From positions 221,571 through 277,438 of the forward strand of contig NW_003143305.1 of NCBI RefSeq assembly GCF_000003605.2: a DNA stretch of 55,868 nucleotides. The letters run 5' to 3'. Positions 24,600 to 36,469 of the stretch are shown here, piece after piece. Both the position numbers and the translations under genes were made by a program. The notes below the pieces were generated by a model that worked only from the letters and a program-made list of their open reading frames with translations, was not told where the DNA came from and ran no database searches. This DNA comes from Saccoglossus kowalevskii. Its lineage: Eukaryota; Hemichordata; Enteropneusta; Harrimaniidae. Each line of letters opens with the position of its first letter. Position 1 is the stretch's first letter.

Positions 24600-25004
24600 T
24601 ACCCCATAGTTTTCTAAAGAACATATTTTCTTTTTTGGAATGCAGCACGGATAGACTTCATTCCTGCAGCAGCAACCAATTTTTGACTTGTGTCATCATC
24701 CTGAGATGATAACCACAGATCAGTCTTGTTCATAAGAAACATTGTAGAGGCCTCTGAGGCTAATACCATTATATTGGGCTAGAAACGCATAAGTTGATCA
24801 AGATACCCAAACAGACGCTCCACATATTTATCGTGCTTAAGCACTAAGCGTCTGTTCACGAAATTCATGGTTATTACCTCATAAAGGCCACCTTTCATTA
24901 GTAACTTCGTAAGAACTGGTAACAAGGACCTCGGGATCTTTTGAGTGTGACCATCATGATACTCTTGACTATGCATGATAAAAGCATCCAAGACAGTAAA
25001 GTGA
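24600..25004 (-). pseudogene. Family X, copy A: FGYLDQLMR region
   Basis: The minus-strand frame (from 25004) contains KYVERLFGYLDQLMR, a stop, then PNIMVLASEASTMFLMNKTD and KSIRAAFQKRKY. The same order occurs in copy B (35590-35735: IFGIVDFLFRY, PNETYIMYSVNTTRDWL). A splice donor-like GGG|GTAAGT lies at about 24605. It could link this part to the C-terminal module at 24452, though a stop (TAG after KYVL) precedes it in this frame. The segment begins within 20 bases of the 5' splice site of the promoter/exon-1 repeat at 25019, so a deletion has probably joined the gene's 5' end to its C-terminal third. Confidence 0.6.
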
Positions 25005-25310
25005 AGGCAGAGTCTTACCTTTCTTTAGCTTTCTTTCAGTGAGTATAAACACACGTCAAGTGATTATCTGAGTGAATCTAACGAAGATATGGTAGCCAAG
25101 GCATACGCTCGTTCTTCAGGTTCAGATCAGACGATCCCGGATGTTGGAGAGTGGGAACTTCGGTACCTGTCGGGATCGTTCAGCGATATTTCAATCACAT
25201 CGGCCATTTATACTACACTCTCCTCAGTCATCTTTTTCGGTGGTGGTTACATCATCCTGTACTTTTTCTTTTCCAGTATCAGGCCCATGTGATTTAGGCA
25301 GGTATCGCGT
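25001..25310 (-). promoter_or_regulatory. Promoter and first-exon repeat, copy 1
   Basis: On the minus strand, TATAAATGGCC (TATA at 25212-25205) is followed by about 190 bases and a splice donor AAAG|GTAAGACTCTGCCTT (exon edge 25019). The block matches 55541-55858 in the same orientation through TATA box, leader (CGACAGGTACCGAAGTTCCC) and the first 20 intron bases. Conservation of both a core promoter and a 5' splice site suggests the 5' end of a multi-copy transcription unit. Here it sits directly upstream of family X copy A. Confidence 0.65.
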
Positions 25311-25460
25311 CAGTAACTCAGATGGTTATCAAATGCATTGTTACATGATATGGAATAACTAACAAAACGCAACTCAACATCCATCATGTTCCAATACATT
25401 CAAAATCCATCTGATCAGTTAGTCCATCAGTCTATTTACCCATACAGATACGTAGTGCTA

Positions 25461-25505
25461 TCAGTCAGTCAGTCGGTCATTCATTCATTCAGTCAATCAG
25501 TTGTA
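25461..25505. repeat. Degenerate CAGT/CATT microsatellite
   Basis: Runs of CAGTCAGTCAGT then CATTCATTCATT, imperfect tetranucleotide repeats. Confidence 0.8.
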
Positions 25506-25605
25506 AGCCACCCATAATGGTGGGTAGAGTCTGGTCAGTCAGTTAAAAATCACCCACCACAGAGGGTACACTTCCACCCATGTTAATGGTTTCCCTGTGG
25601 CACTT

Positions 25606-26240
25606 CTATTCAGCTGGAGGCTGTTCTTCAAGGAACAAGTTCTTAAAATGTTCCCTCTGACTTGACGTCAGCCGTTTCAGAAGAACCATGACAACTCTCC
25701 AGTGGATCAGCACCACAGGGCTGCTCGGTGGGCGAAACGTATACCTAGGTGGGATCAGCCAACCATACTCTCTGCAAATGTTGTTCATCTTCCACACATA
25801 AGTGGGGGTCACATACCAGTTATCAGTAAATTCTCTATGGAAGAAATTAACCAACCAGATATATATCCTTTCCCACCTTGCTTCTCTTCCCAAGGCTAGA
25901 GATCCCAATGTGGTTATTGCAAAAGTAACTTTCCTCTCAGGGGATACGGATTTCTCCCTCAATACCACTCTTTAAAACAGTGCACTTTCACGGATCTTGT
26001 CCAAACCCTACATCCAGGGAGCGGGCACATGGAAGTTCTCTCCATAGTTCTCCCTGGCTGTGGCGGTGCAGGAACACACATTGGGATCAACTTCATTTTC
26101 TGCTCTTCAGGACATGTTAGCGTCACTTTGCGAGTTGGCAGTGACGTCATTGTAGAACCAGAAGCCTCGCCTGCTGGTAATGCTGGCAGTGATGATGGGT
26201 TTTTTTCATTCACACTAACCTTGATGTTACCACCCATCAA
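25606..26240 (-). pseudogene. Zinc-finger-like ORF remnant of an uncharacterised family
   Basis: Two overlapping minus-strand frames. The upstream frame (26240-25959) has LTCPEEQKMKLIP and then CPLPGCRVWTRSVKVHC, a C-x4-C...H pattern suggesting a zinc finger. The downstream frame (25968-25606) has MNNICREYGWLIPPRYTF, then SPVVLIHWRVVMVLLKRL and a terminal EEQPP. I recall multi-copy invertebrate and fish proteins with this order (Cys-Pro-x-x-Gly-Cys finger, then a helical domain with a VLIHWR motif), often near retroelements, but I cannot name the family. One frame change at about 25965 separates the halves. Confidence 0.5.
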
Positions 26241-26249
26241 ATGTGCTCT

Positions 26250-28160
26250 TATCCTCCTTTCCCTTATGTTCTTTGCGTCAGAATTCCCAGTTTCTAGGGA
26301 TACTCTGCTTTTTCCTAGTTCTAATCTAAATTTCTTTACTTGAGGTTCCGGTCTTCATCCCTCTTTTTTGGATCTCTCTTCTCGCCACTGGCTCCACCCT
26401 AGATTTCATTTGGATTTCCATTTCAGGACACAATAGCAGTCATTGAAACAAAGTATTACCATGTACATTAAACCAAGGATTTTTTCAAACAAGGGAAGAG
26501 GGGTGCAGCTCCCTCAAGCCATAGAATGATCCATTTTAACTTGGAATTATCAAAAACTCCACACCTTGGTAGGGAGAACCCTACCCACCCCCACTTGGTG
26601 GCGCCACTGAATTGCAGTGCTCCCTCTTGCTGTTTTTTTTTCTAGAGATAAACCCTGTTAAACTTTTATTGAACAAAAGCCATTGTCAATGACATAGTCC
26701 CAGTTTGTATTAGCATTTTAGGATGGACAGGTCACAGTACAAGATGAGAGGATGGTGATTACAGCGATCATAGCAAAGGGTGGGGAAAATCATCTATGTA
26801 TATAGATATATCTGTAAAATGTTAATAGTAATCACCTAATTAGAATGTAGCAATGGTTTTTTAAAGCAACAATTTAGAGAAATTCAAAAACGTGTGTAAT
26901 ATGCACAGAAACAAGAGTTGAAGTTATCCATGCTGTTTATTTATATTGAATGATCTGGCCCTTTTTTTATTTTTTCATTTGTCAAAATTATTGTGAATTT
27001 GTTTATCATAAACTACAAAAAAATTCATAATCAATCTGATGAGATTACAAGAAATTATGACTGCACATTCCTCCTCAGTTTGCTGAATTATTTAGCTCTA
27101 ATTAATACCAGCACTGTCCCTTTAATATGGTAAAACAAGTAAACATTTATAATATATATTTGTTATTAAATTTATATGCCTACTGCTGGTAAAGATGCCA
27201 GTGAATACTATTCTACTCAAACATAGCTGATTAGCTCTACTCAACAAAGAAAAGTGTTTTATCTATTTTACCAACACAACAATCTCAAAATAAATAGATT
27301 AATTGTAAATTGATGTACTATGACTTTGGAAATGAAACATCAAAATAGAACAAAAATACAACACCAGCAAATGCTTACATGATTCTGTGGCATTTAAATC
27401 ACCTACACACTCATGGACGGGCAGACATTTGTACAAGACTACCTACTTTGATAATTTTCTTGGTAAGAATCTTAGCAGTATGTCATATGTTCAAGGAATG
27501 TTTAATTTCTGAATATATAGTAAATGAAGATGTGATTAGGCCATCATTCAAACCGTCGATTAATAACAAAGTAGGATTTAAAAATACGTTGTATAGGAAA
27601 ATATAGTCCATTGTGCCTTAAAAGCAATACTATATTTTTCATAATAATGTCACCAGGTAACAACGTCATACATACTATGGCTTGCCAGTTCATTTATTCA
27701 GCTTTGACTAGACTGCTTTGAATCTGGACAGAATTTAAACTTACTCATCTCAGCTCCAATTTGTGGATCAACAAGCAGCTGAAAGCCACCTAGAAACTGT
27801 TTACAGTATCTATGTACCTTTACATGGGTTGGCGGCGTCAAACAGTACCCGTGATGGGAGACAATACAATACAATACAAATAATCAACAATCAGTTACTT
27901 GACAATACAAAAAGCAAAAACAGAAATCACCACATGCTTTAAACATCACAAGCATGTCAGTCTACGTTCAATAGACAGCTACTGGTCTGTCCTGTCGGTG
28001 TGCATATTTCGGTGACACAAAAACGACGAATTCGGCCAAATGTTGTTATCGGTTGGCTTAATATAACGGACCGTATTTTTGTGAAAGATTGGTATTTTTG
28101 TCCTGATTGGTAGGAATCTGGAAAACGCATTTCACAACTTGTCTCTTATTTAGTTTTATG
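26250..28160. other. Non-genic stretch
   Basis: Contains a short (AATAC)n run near 27868 and short ORFs only. No recognisable exon or element. Confidence 0.45.
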
Positions 28161-28167
28161 CGTCATT

Positions 28168-28180
28168 CAAGATGGCGGCC
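28168..28180 (+). promoter_or_regulatory. YY1-like site
   Basis: CAAGATGGCGGCC matches the YY1 consensus (AAGATGGCGGC) and lies about 230 bases upstream of the Tigger-like first exon on the same strand. In animal promoters this motif often lies near the start of transcription. Function is inferred from the motif and its place only. Confidence 0.45.
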
Positions 28181-30175
28181 CCCATATAGTAAATATCGTA
28201 TTTATTTTATTATCACGTGTGCGCCAGCTGACTGTGGATTAAAGGGGTCAACCATTTCGTAACTAGGGTATGTCAAAAAGATTTTTGAAAAAAATATGTT
28301 ACGCAAATTGTGTTGGGGTGTTTTCATTTTCGTGTACGTTGTAGGGATCAATAAATCACTGCTGATTCTGTCCCTTTCTAGTTCTCAAAGTTTGAACTGT
28401 GGCGAATAAATCTGAAAGAAATGTGTTGAGTTTGGATAAAGGGTTAGAGTAATCCAGCTTTATGAAAATGGGAGGAGTTCAAGAAAGGTAGCAGAGATTC
28501 TGGGTGTTGGCAAAACACAAATAAACAGTGTTATGAAACGAAAAGCTGAGGTATTGGACGAATTCGAGAATAATGCTCTCAGTGACAAAAAAAGAAAAGT
28601 AGAAAAACTGGTAAGTAATTTATTTCAATTATGAGAAAAACACCACAGACTTTCAATTTCATAGCTACAGTCTATACATACATTCAATGCCTATTTATTT
28701 TTTAGGAAATGAGCTAAATGATCTGAGCTGCGAGTCGTTTAAGCATCACCAGAAATGAGTGGACAAGATGGCTGACATCCGCCCTGGCCAGTGTTCCCCA
28801 GTCAAATAAACATCACAGAATGTGCCATAGAGAATGCATTGCATATATTAAAAACATATATTAAAACCAAATATAATTTTGAGTTTATATTTTTCATTTT
28901 TTTTCACTTTTGTGTGCTTCGTAATAGACAGGTGACGTTCCAAGCTTACGATATGTTATAGATATTTCCATTAAAACTCCACCATTAAATGCCCAACTTG
29001 CCGTAAAACATGATGACAAATTCTACACTGGCCCAATGTATTACCAATGGACGATGTGTATTTGTGTGCCAGACTGTTTTTACAAATAAGAAAATGCAGT
29101 AACGCAGGTGACTGTTCAAGTTTGTTTGCTTCGTTCTGGATACTCTCTGGTTCAATGAACATGGCGACGCAGCTGACGCAGTATTTGCTGCCCAAATTAG
29201 ATTTGAAATTCATGCATTTTTTTACACATATGTACGGTCCAGTTGTTAGCAAATATAACTGTTTTAATCCAATTAACAACAGGAAGTAACCTGAATCAAG
29301 ATTATTTCAGATTATGTTATGATATTCCATGTTAAATCACCTCACCTTTCAAACGCGAACCACTAACGCCATACTGCTTTTGATGCTGATGGTCAGACCA
29401 CAAGATCAATGTATTGTATCCGCCGTTTTTCCTCTTTATAAAAGAGGGCTTTCAGCACACTGTCTGTCCGTGAGTTGTGTATTGTTCCACGACCGTCTCT
29501 ACTTTATTTTGTAATGCGTCAGACAAACTTAATTTGCATATCAATTGCCATTGGCGACCACAATGATATTTACAAGATTAGTCTGTTCACATATTTTTGT
29601 ATTAAGTAATATAGCAGGTGACTGTCTTCAATGCCATCATAAGAGTATACCTAAGGGTATCCCGTCCTCTGGCTACCACAACCATGTATTACATGGCTTC
29701 ATATTATCAGCTAAAAAAAATACAAGTGGGCACAGAACAACGGAAACAAAAAATTACCTCACTTACTATTATTTCCAACCCCAAGCTGTGAACTACTTAA
29801 CATAACAATAGACTCTCAATTAGACTAAACAATAGACCTTTAAAGTCTATGAAATCATCAGTTGTCTTGAATAATTTTGCATGTAATTATAGTCAATGCA
29901 ATGGGATAGACAGGAAATCCCTACTTGACCAGATTCTATTGTCCATTTCTGGCATGCAGCATCACGCCGGCTACCCATAAGTGGTACTATGATTGAAAAG
30001 CGAGCTCTGAAGTTGGCTGCTGACCTCCACAATGATGATTTTAGGGCATCCAATGGTTGGCTGGAGTTTTTTCGTAAGTGCCACAACATCGTGTTTGGAA
30101 GAATGACCGGCGATCTTGGTGATGTGTCGAGATTGCCAGTCATATGCGAAGGCATATTGTCGCATACGACTTCCG

Positions 30176-30635
30176 TGTCACTGAGAATGTTCTAGAACCG
30201 TATTGTGTCTGGGTGGAATTTTTAGAAGTTGGTTGAATAGGTAATAGGACACTGTAGAAGGCAATATAATGTAATAGAACATTCTAGAAATTTGTAGTAA
30301 GTTGCAGACTCATTATGTATGCTGATGTAATGGTCTATTTATAGACAGTGTGGGTATATATAGGGGAGTTGTTCAGCACTGAGATCAGATCGGAGATCTT
30401 GTTGAATTGTATTGGAGTTTAAGTATCTAGTTATTGGAGTAGTGGAGTTTTACCGCGTTATTGTACTTGATGTTTGCAGAGTATAATAATACCAGTACCA
30501 GTTGAAACCTCATCTGTTGGCTCCGTGTTCGTATTTTATCATCGCCGCCAGGGAAGTCTTTTTGTTACTGTTGCCATTTTGGTATATGTGATATATTTTA
30601 TAAATGCACAACTGATAGTCCCCTGTATATATATA
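30176..30635 (+). mobile_element. Candidate solo LTR or insertion inside the Tigger-like gene
   Basis: The segment begins TGTCACTGAG, separates the CENP-B domain from the DDE core, and has promoter features (two heat-shock elements, TATA). A TG start fits an LTR. I found no clear CA end with matching flanks, no polypurine tract and no second LTR. It could alternatively be an intron with regulatory sequence. Confidence 0.35.
30185..30363 (+). promoter_or_regulatory. Two heat-shock elements and a TATA box
   Basis: GAATGTTCTAGAA (30185-30197) and GAACATTCTAGAA (30277-30289) are both perfect three-unit HSF sites (GAAnnTTCnnGAA). TATATATAGG follows at 30355-30363, about 65 bases after the second site, with a TTCAGCACT initiator-like stretch near 30372. 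The arrangement is that of a heat-inducible promoter reading rightward. Activity is inferred. Confidence 0.55.
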
Positions 30636-31089
30636 AAAGGAGAAGATTGCAGTGGTGACAACAAATCAAAAGAACGTTAAATTCTCATGTTATGCAGCAA
30701 TCTGATAGGGGAAAAGAAAAGGCCACGATGTTTTAAAAACATTAATCCCAGGACATCACCAGTCAGTTACTACGCAAACAAAAAGGCTTGATGATATCAA
30801 ATGTGTTTGAAGACTGGTTGCGTGGCTTGACAGAAGACTAGATCGCCAGATAAAGAAAAGCTCAACTCTTCTTTGACAGAGCAGCATGTCACAAGCATCT
30901 CAATCTGGATTTCATCCTGTTGACATCAACAGCAATACAACCATGGAAAATGAAGACACTGGTGATAATGAACCTCATACCGCCGCCAATGCTCTTTTTG
31001 GCAGTCCAGTGCAACCCCTTATAGACATTGATGTCAACTTGTTGACTACCAACAGTGTTACTGACTGGGAGTGATCTGCTGTAGATTTG

Positions 31090-33180
31090 TTGGCAGAACA
31101 GAATGATGAGTGACAAAGAGAATATAGAAAAGAAAGAATAAAAAAACAACAGTCACAGATTTGACCACAGCAGCAGATAAATTGAAGAGTTGAAAAAAAT
31201 TAACAAGACACAAAGATTAAAAAAACCCTTGACAATCGGAACAGCTAAACAAAGCAAACCGAGACCAAAACTGCTGAACACTACTCATTATTGTGCAATG
31301 ATTTTTAATTCACATAATTCAAAATTGAATATAAATCGTCATTTTTGTATTCGTACTGAAGTGTTTGGATACTGTGTACAGTAGTGTAATAGTGTATGTT
31401 AAATAAAGTTGCAATAACTGTTCTAATACATAGATTCAATGCCTAATTAAATAACTGAGCAATAATGCAATTTATTTCTAGGTAGCCATGAATGAATTTG
31501 ATCAAAGATGGAGATTCCCTAATGCAAACTCTACAGTAAATTGGTTAATGGAACTTTATATTCTGAACACCCAAAATGTAGGACATATTCTTTTTGCCAA
31601 TTAAAGTAGTTGGCTGCTGTTAATAAAAATAACCAAATTGTCTCGACTTGTACAAGAAAATGCTAAATAGATTAATCTGGTCGGCGAGTGCACCACTGAA
31701 ATAAGTGCAAAGCGCTCTTTTTTTACCACAGGGAACAATTCTTTATGGGTTTTGCGCGGAAAATAGTTCAACAAGCACACTTTATTACAAAGTTGTAAGC
31801 GACAGCATAAAATAAAACTGCGTCAAAAGTCTATAAAATTTGGCGATATGCTTAAATGGTAGCCGACTACATTTACAGGTGAGCAACACTTCCCGATAAT
31901 TATGTGCAACATAGTATTATTTATTACAAGACGAAAACATTCAGATAGCAAAATGTTACTTGCCCTGTATCAAAACAAAATGTGACAAAATACAGATACA
32001 TATAGAAATTATCCCTTATAATGAGCTTTTGTTTGAGAGTGTTTGCTCTTATAAAATACTTGGCAGTAGTATTGCTGGTTCTCGGTGTATCGTTGCTGGT
32101 TTTTGTTGCCTCAAATTATGGCAAAGTTCCGGGATGCTGACCTATTATTGGAGGATGTGGAGAATAAAAGATATGCAGGTTGATAGATTGATTTATAGGC
32201 TTACTTGTGGCGGTGTAGTGAAATGCCAAAAACTTGTACTGGATGAAGATTGGCGAAGATTTGGCTGATGTGTTTGCTATCATCATACTAAAAACATTTG
32301 TTAGTTGATCTCTATCTGCTTTTCTTGCCTGGGCTTCTCTCTGCATCATTAGATCAAATTGTTCTTGTTTTTCCCCGCCTTATTTCTATTTGCTGTAACT
32401 TATTGAATTGTTTTCCTTCAAAATCAACCAAGTTGTAGGACATGGAAGACATGTCTCCCTCTAATTTTGCTTCCCGTTTTAGCAGTATTAGGCTCTGAGT
32501 ATGAAATGGTGGGAAAACATTATTGGTTGATGTAATTGAGAAATGATTATTATAGGAGAGAGAAATAATGTGTTTATAATATAAACTTTGGTTGGTAACA
32601 ATAAGTTTTTTTTATTTGTACAAATAACTAAAGTGGTGTGAGATAATTGGTGACAAAAAATGTCAAGCATATTTCTATTTGTATTGAAATATACTAGTAA
32701 CTTTTTAAACTGAAGTACTTTCGCCTACTTGCAACATTATTCCTTTGAAAGAAATACAATAAAATACAGTTCTAGTTTTCAAATGAAGCTCATGGTCGAT
32801 AAGACATTTAAAAGTTTAAAGTTACCAGGTCATTGTTTCATTGTGCCATGGAACTACAGATTTATATTTGCAACAATAATAAAACACCGAACATTGAACT
32901 TTATCAGCCAAAAACATTTGCTTACCTTTGCAATCAACATTTCTCCCACTGATCTTTAGACTAAATGCACATTAACCGAAATCATCCTTTCAAACTTGTA
33001 CATTGCTCATTAGAAACTGTTCCATGGCTTCCAGGACTTGCACTACCGTCATCGGTAATATCGTCAATGTCTAAATTTAGTTGGGTGTCATCTTAGTCCT
33101 ATCTGTGTCTGTAAGGTCTAAAAGAAAATAAGATTTATCATACAATGATATTTCCTAAATGAATACAATAAACAAAATAT
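31090..33180. other. Non-genic stretch
   Basis: AT-rich with short ORFs on both strands. No motif supports a gene. A lysine- and glutamine-rich stretch just after 31080 may be the decayed tail of the Tigger-like gene. Confidence 0.4.
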
Positions 33181-33184
33181 ATTA

Positions 33185-33515
33185 TAACAAAGGCAATAGC
33201 GTGCCCCTTGCACTTCTTGATCCAAACCATTGTTCCATTGTACTTGGACAATTAACCCGTATCGTATGTCTAGCATTTCCACAGAAAATGGAACACAACA
33301 ACAAACAACCAAAGTTCACGTACTGGAGATTCATACAATTCATGAACAAAAAATAGAAATGCACAAAAAGGAACAACTGTGGCATTACTTACATGCCAAA
33401 TAATAAATAAAATAGTGAGTGACAATCCCAACATCAGTTCGAACCATCGTCCTAGAACTATTAATAGACAATTCACACGCATTGTATGCCTCCAACACTT
33501 CCACAGGAAACGGAG
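33185..33515. repeat. Local direct duplication
   Basis: Unit 1 (about 33170-33300) and unit 2 (about 33405-33515) share CAATTAACCCGTATCGTATG/CAATTCACACGCATTGTATG, then CTAGCATTTCCACAGAAAATGGA/CTCCAACACTTCCACAGGAAACGGA-type sequence. On the minus strand both encode a similar short stretch (ARHTIRVNCPST and RHTMRVNCLLIV), so a duplicated exon or domain is possible. Confidence 0.55.
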
Positions 33516-33899
33516 CATTGGCGAGCACGACGCGAATCAACCGAAATCGAGCAGATCGCCTATAGCGGGCGCTTTAGCTGACACATACTCGAAGTCGATT
33601 ATATTTCAAAGCTCTTGCCGTGTTCATCTAGTACATGCCCACAGTGTATCTTGTTGGTAAGTATAGTGTAAGTAGAAGTTATATATTTCATCAGTCAACT
33701 CCATATCAGGTAATTAAAATTGAAGATTATTTTTCGATGTAATATGTTTGAAATTCAATGACCTTTAACCTGCCGCCCAGCCATCCGTGGACGACTACTT
33801 CTCCAAAAGCGCTAGACCGTTTTTGAGAAACCATACTGCGCTGTGTATATATACTGATTAGTAATGCATGTCATTTTTTTAGTCATTTCTGTTCAGCAA

Positions 33900-35740
33900 G
33901 CTGTAGATGTGAAGCCATTTGACATAAATGGATCAGAACTAAAATTTATAAGGTCAAGCGAGATACAAAATCTCTAAAAGGTTAGCACAGAAAATTAATC
34001 CTAGAGACAGATTTTGTTGTACCAGTCAATAAACCCAAAGAGCGTCCACCTAAAATAAGAGGAAATGGTTCCCATGAGTGTGGCAAATGACCTGGCTAGA
34101 GAGCTATACCAGAAAAGGCCAGCCAATCCCAAATCGACACAATAAAGAAACAAAACCAGTCTTTACAAGAAAAAGACTGGTTTTGGAAATCTCTCAAAGC
34201 AACACATTTGGTCAATCACAGCCTACGAAAAGTAGCGAGGACAAAGAATAAACATGCAACCTCCATTATTAGTCTTAAGAAACATTTAAATAAGAAAGTG
34301 GAGAGCTGCAGTGTATAGACTTCATCATAGAAACTTTCTGGCAGAAAATACCCATGAAAGAGGCAGTTTATTGTCAATGTTGGAGAATGAGAAACTAAAA
34401 GTATTTGAGGAGGCCTACACGCCAGCCCTCATGGAGTGTATTATGAATCTTGGCAGTAAAAACGTTGCCAGTGGTAAGATGAGCTAGGTAATTGCTAAAA
34501 TTCTGGCACTGTGTGGGAAAGGCAAATAGGTTGCCATCATAGAGAACCATTGATAACATCATGGATTCAAGAGTACCAGTACGTCACAAGCTGTAACCCC
34601 AGCTTTGAACACTTGTTATTCCAGGATGAAACCAGGAAGTTTGGACGGACATTCAACATCAATGTCGTCAGCGATGAACAGCAGACTGCATTTGTGCTTG
34701 AACTTGGGGAGATAGAAAATATAACATCAAGAACACTATTCAGCACTCTCCAAATGATCCTGATGGACATCAGTGAAATTTCAAGTACTTCTGTTGGCAA
34801 GACCATTGCAAGTCACATGAAAAACATGTTGAGTGACCGAGCTAGTAACAACATAGCTTTCAACGACCTGAATGAAGAAGAACAGGGAATCTACTCAAAA
34901 ATAAATAATTTCTTCTGTGGATTGCACCTCCTAGTCAACTATGCTGATTGTTCATCAGAAATCTTTCGCAAGTTCGAAACATCATATACCATCAACGGAA
35001 GTGAATGATCCATTCAAGATGCTGGTGCTCTTAATCTGGTGAGGATGGCTGCCAATTGCTTTGCAAGGGATGGGGGGTGAAAAGTCTGGAGCTTATGGAG
35101 AATTTACCACTTTTCTTTGTTCCATTGGTCATTGACATTCTTTGGTAACCTTTCGTGGCAACAGATATAACATCATCTTCCTTCTGCAGAAAGCTCTATT
35201 AACCAGCTTAAAACATCTTTTGTATGTCGCAGGAGTTAAGATACTGAATCTACTGGACAAACTTGTAACTGTACTTTATGGCGAATCATTGAGGGTACAA
35301 ACCACATTCTGGAACTGAATACCAACCATCGGCTCCTACATTTTTCACGTGTGCAGCAGAAGATGCCACAGAATTTATCAAAGGCAAAGATCACTCATTT
35401 ACTGAAGATTGGCTCCATAAAAATGTTTGAAGCTCTCGTCGAGGAATATAACATGGATGAGATTGCCTTGCCCTTGCCCAATCCATTTTTCTGGGGCTAC
35501 CCACTTTGTTACAACGTGGTGTATTTCATCAGCCATCGAACAGCCTTAGAACCAAATCAGTTCTACCAACTTACAAGATGTCAGAATTTATCTTTGGTAT
35601 TGTTGATTTCCTGTTCAGGTATGGACCCAATGAGACATACATTATGTATTCAGTAAACACAACAAGGGACTGGCTTAGGTCTCTACCCCAACAGGAAAGA
35701 GACAATCTACTCTTATCGTCCAAGAAAGAGGGTAGATAAA
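33900..35740 (+). pseudogene. Family X, copy B: N-terminal and middle regions
   Basis: Plus-strand fragments in consistent order: EEAYTPALMECIMNLGSKNV (about 34405); the longest frame (34511-35008) with ETRKFGRTFNINVVSDEQQT, HMKNMLSDRASNN and INNFFCGLHLLVNYAD; SIQDAGALNLVRMAANCFAR (about 35015); FRGNRYNIIFL (about 35150); a segment ending ILELNTNHRLL (about 35310); and MSEFIFGIVDFLFRY, TTRDWLRSLPQQERDNLL (35580-35735). I recognise the order (SDRA, NNFFCGLH, FRGNR, FG.LD.L.R) from an uncharacterised multi-copy family in invertebrate genomes. Its function is unknown; high copy number suggests mobility. At least five frame changes or stops. The C-terminal module is absent here, but copies A and C carry it. 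Confidence 0.65.
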
Positions 35741-35744
35741 CAAG

Positions 35745-36460
35745 AAAAAAATGTATAGAACGTTGTATAGAGCTCAATCCTCTTTTTCCCCCATGTCTTA
35801 CTATGGTGCATCATTTGTCAGTTCCTCTGATTGACATCATATCCGAAGTCTAACTTACTATGGCAACCATAAATCTATTCTCTTTTATCCTAAGTTAAAC
35901 TTTGTATGGAAAGCACATCTGACCCTCCCCAGGGGGTAAGTCAATGTCTTATGTCAAACTGCTAGGCAGTGCAAAAAGCAAACATACTTAGCATAAATAT
36001 ACAGTGTACTGCATTGTTAGCTTCTAGCACAGCCCTTTGGTGCTCCAAGCAGAAACTTTTCCAGCATTGTGACACTTGGTGAACTCAACTTGAATCATGG
36101 GCAAACCAAGTAAGTACAATCTGAATAGTTGTAACTCTCAATGAATTGAACTTGAGTGGGCTTGGCTACAAATGAATTAAACTCAAGTGAGCTTGCATTG
36201 AACAGAATTAGAGTTAGGTGGACTCTGCTACAAATGAATTCAACTAACTGACAACTATCGGTCGTGGTCTCAGTTATCAAGAATCTCACATCAGGGGCAA
36301 CAGTCAAAGATTTTTCACCACAAATTAAAAAATCACAAAATGCAATCTTACAGGTGCAAGTGGAATCGATGAACATGGATTTTTTCTTGCTGTCTATACT
36401 TAATTTTGCTTTATATTTTAAATTTGTCTAAAACCACTTTCTAGCACTCCTTAATACTTT
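35745..36460. repeat. Intergenic, with short degenerate repeats
   Basis: Between 36070 and 36260 the string TACAAATGAATT with AACTCAAGTGAGCTTG-like flanks recurs in diverged form. It resembles, loosely, the sequence around the 31-bp minisatellite near 41.2 kb. No coding signal. Confidence 0.4.
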
Positions 36461-36469
36461 TTTTCTTAG

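Larger units (their letters stand above)
28399..31080 (+). pseudogene. Tigger/pogo-like transposase-derived gene, intron-bearing
   Basis: Exon 1 (28399-28610) encodes the psq/HTH DNA-binding domain: LSLDKG, a stop, then VAEILGVGKTQINSVMKRK and DEFENNALSDKKRK, ending at a perfect donor CTG|GTAAGT. Its start codon is GTG where ATG is expected. About 1.3 kb later (29938-30150) comes the CENP-B-type HTH: RRLPISGTMIEKRALKLAAD, ASNGWLEFFRKCHNIVF. A foreign segment (30176-30635) follows. The DDE core then resumes with GEDCSGDNKSKER, a stop, GEKKRPRCFKNI, VSYYANKKA, a stop, SNVFEDWLRG and, after frame changes, QLFFDRAACH, which holds the second Asp. The first Asp block (FNADETG in relatives) is missing, and the third (QPMDQ) is not preserved. 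DNA-binding parts are better kept than catalysis. Confidence 0.8.

Noticed and set aside
28971..29289. Overlapping ORFs on both strands in the Tigger intron
   Set aside because: No motifs, and openness on both strands over the same bases is typical of chance.
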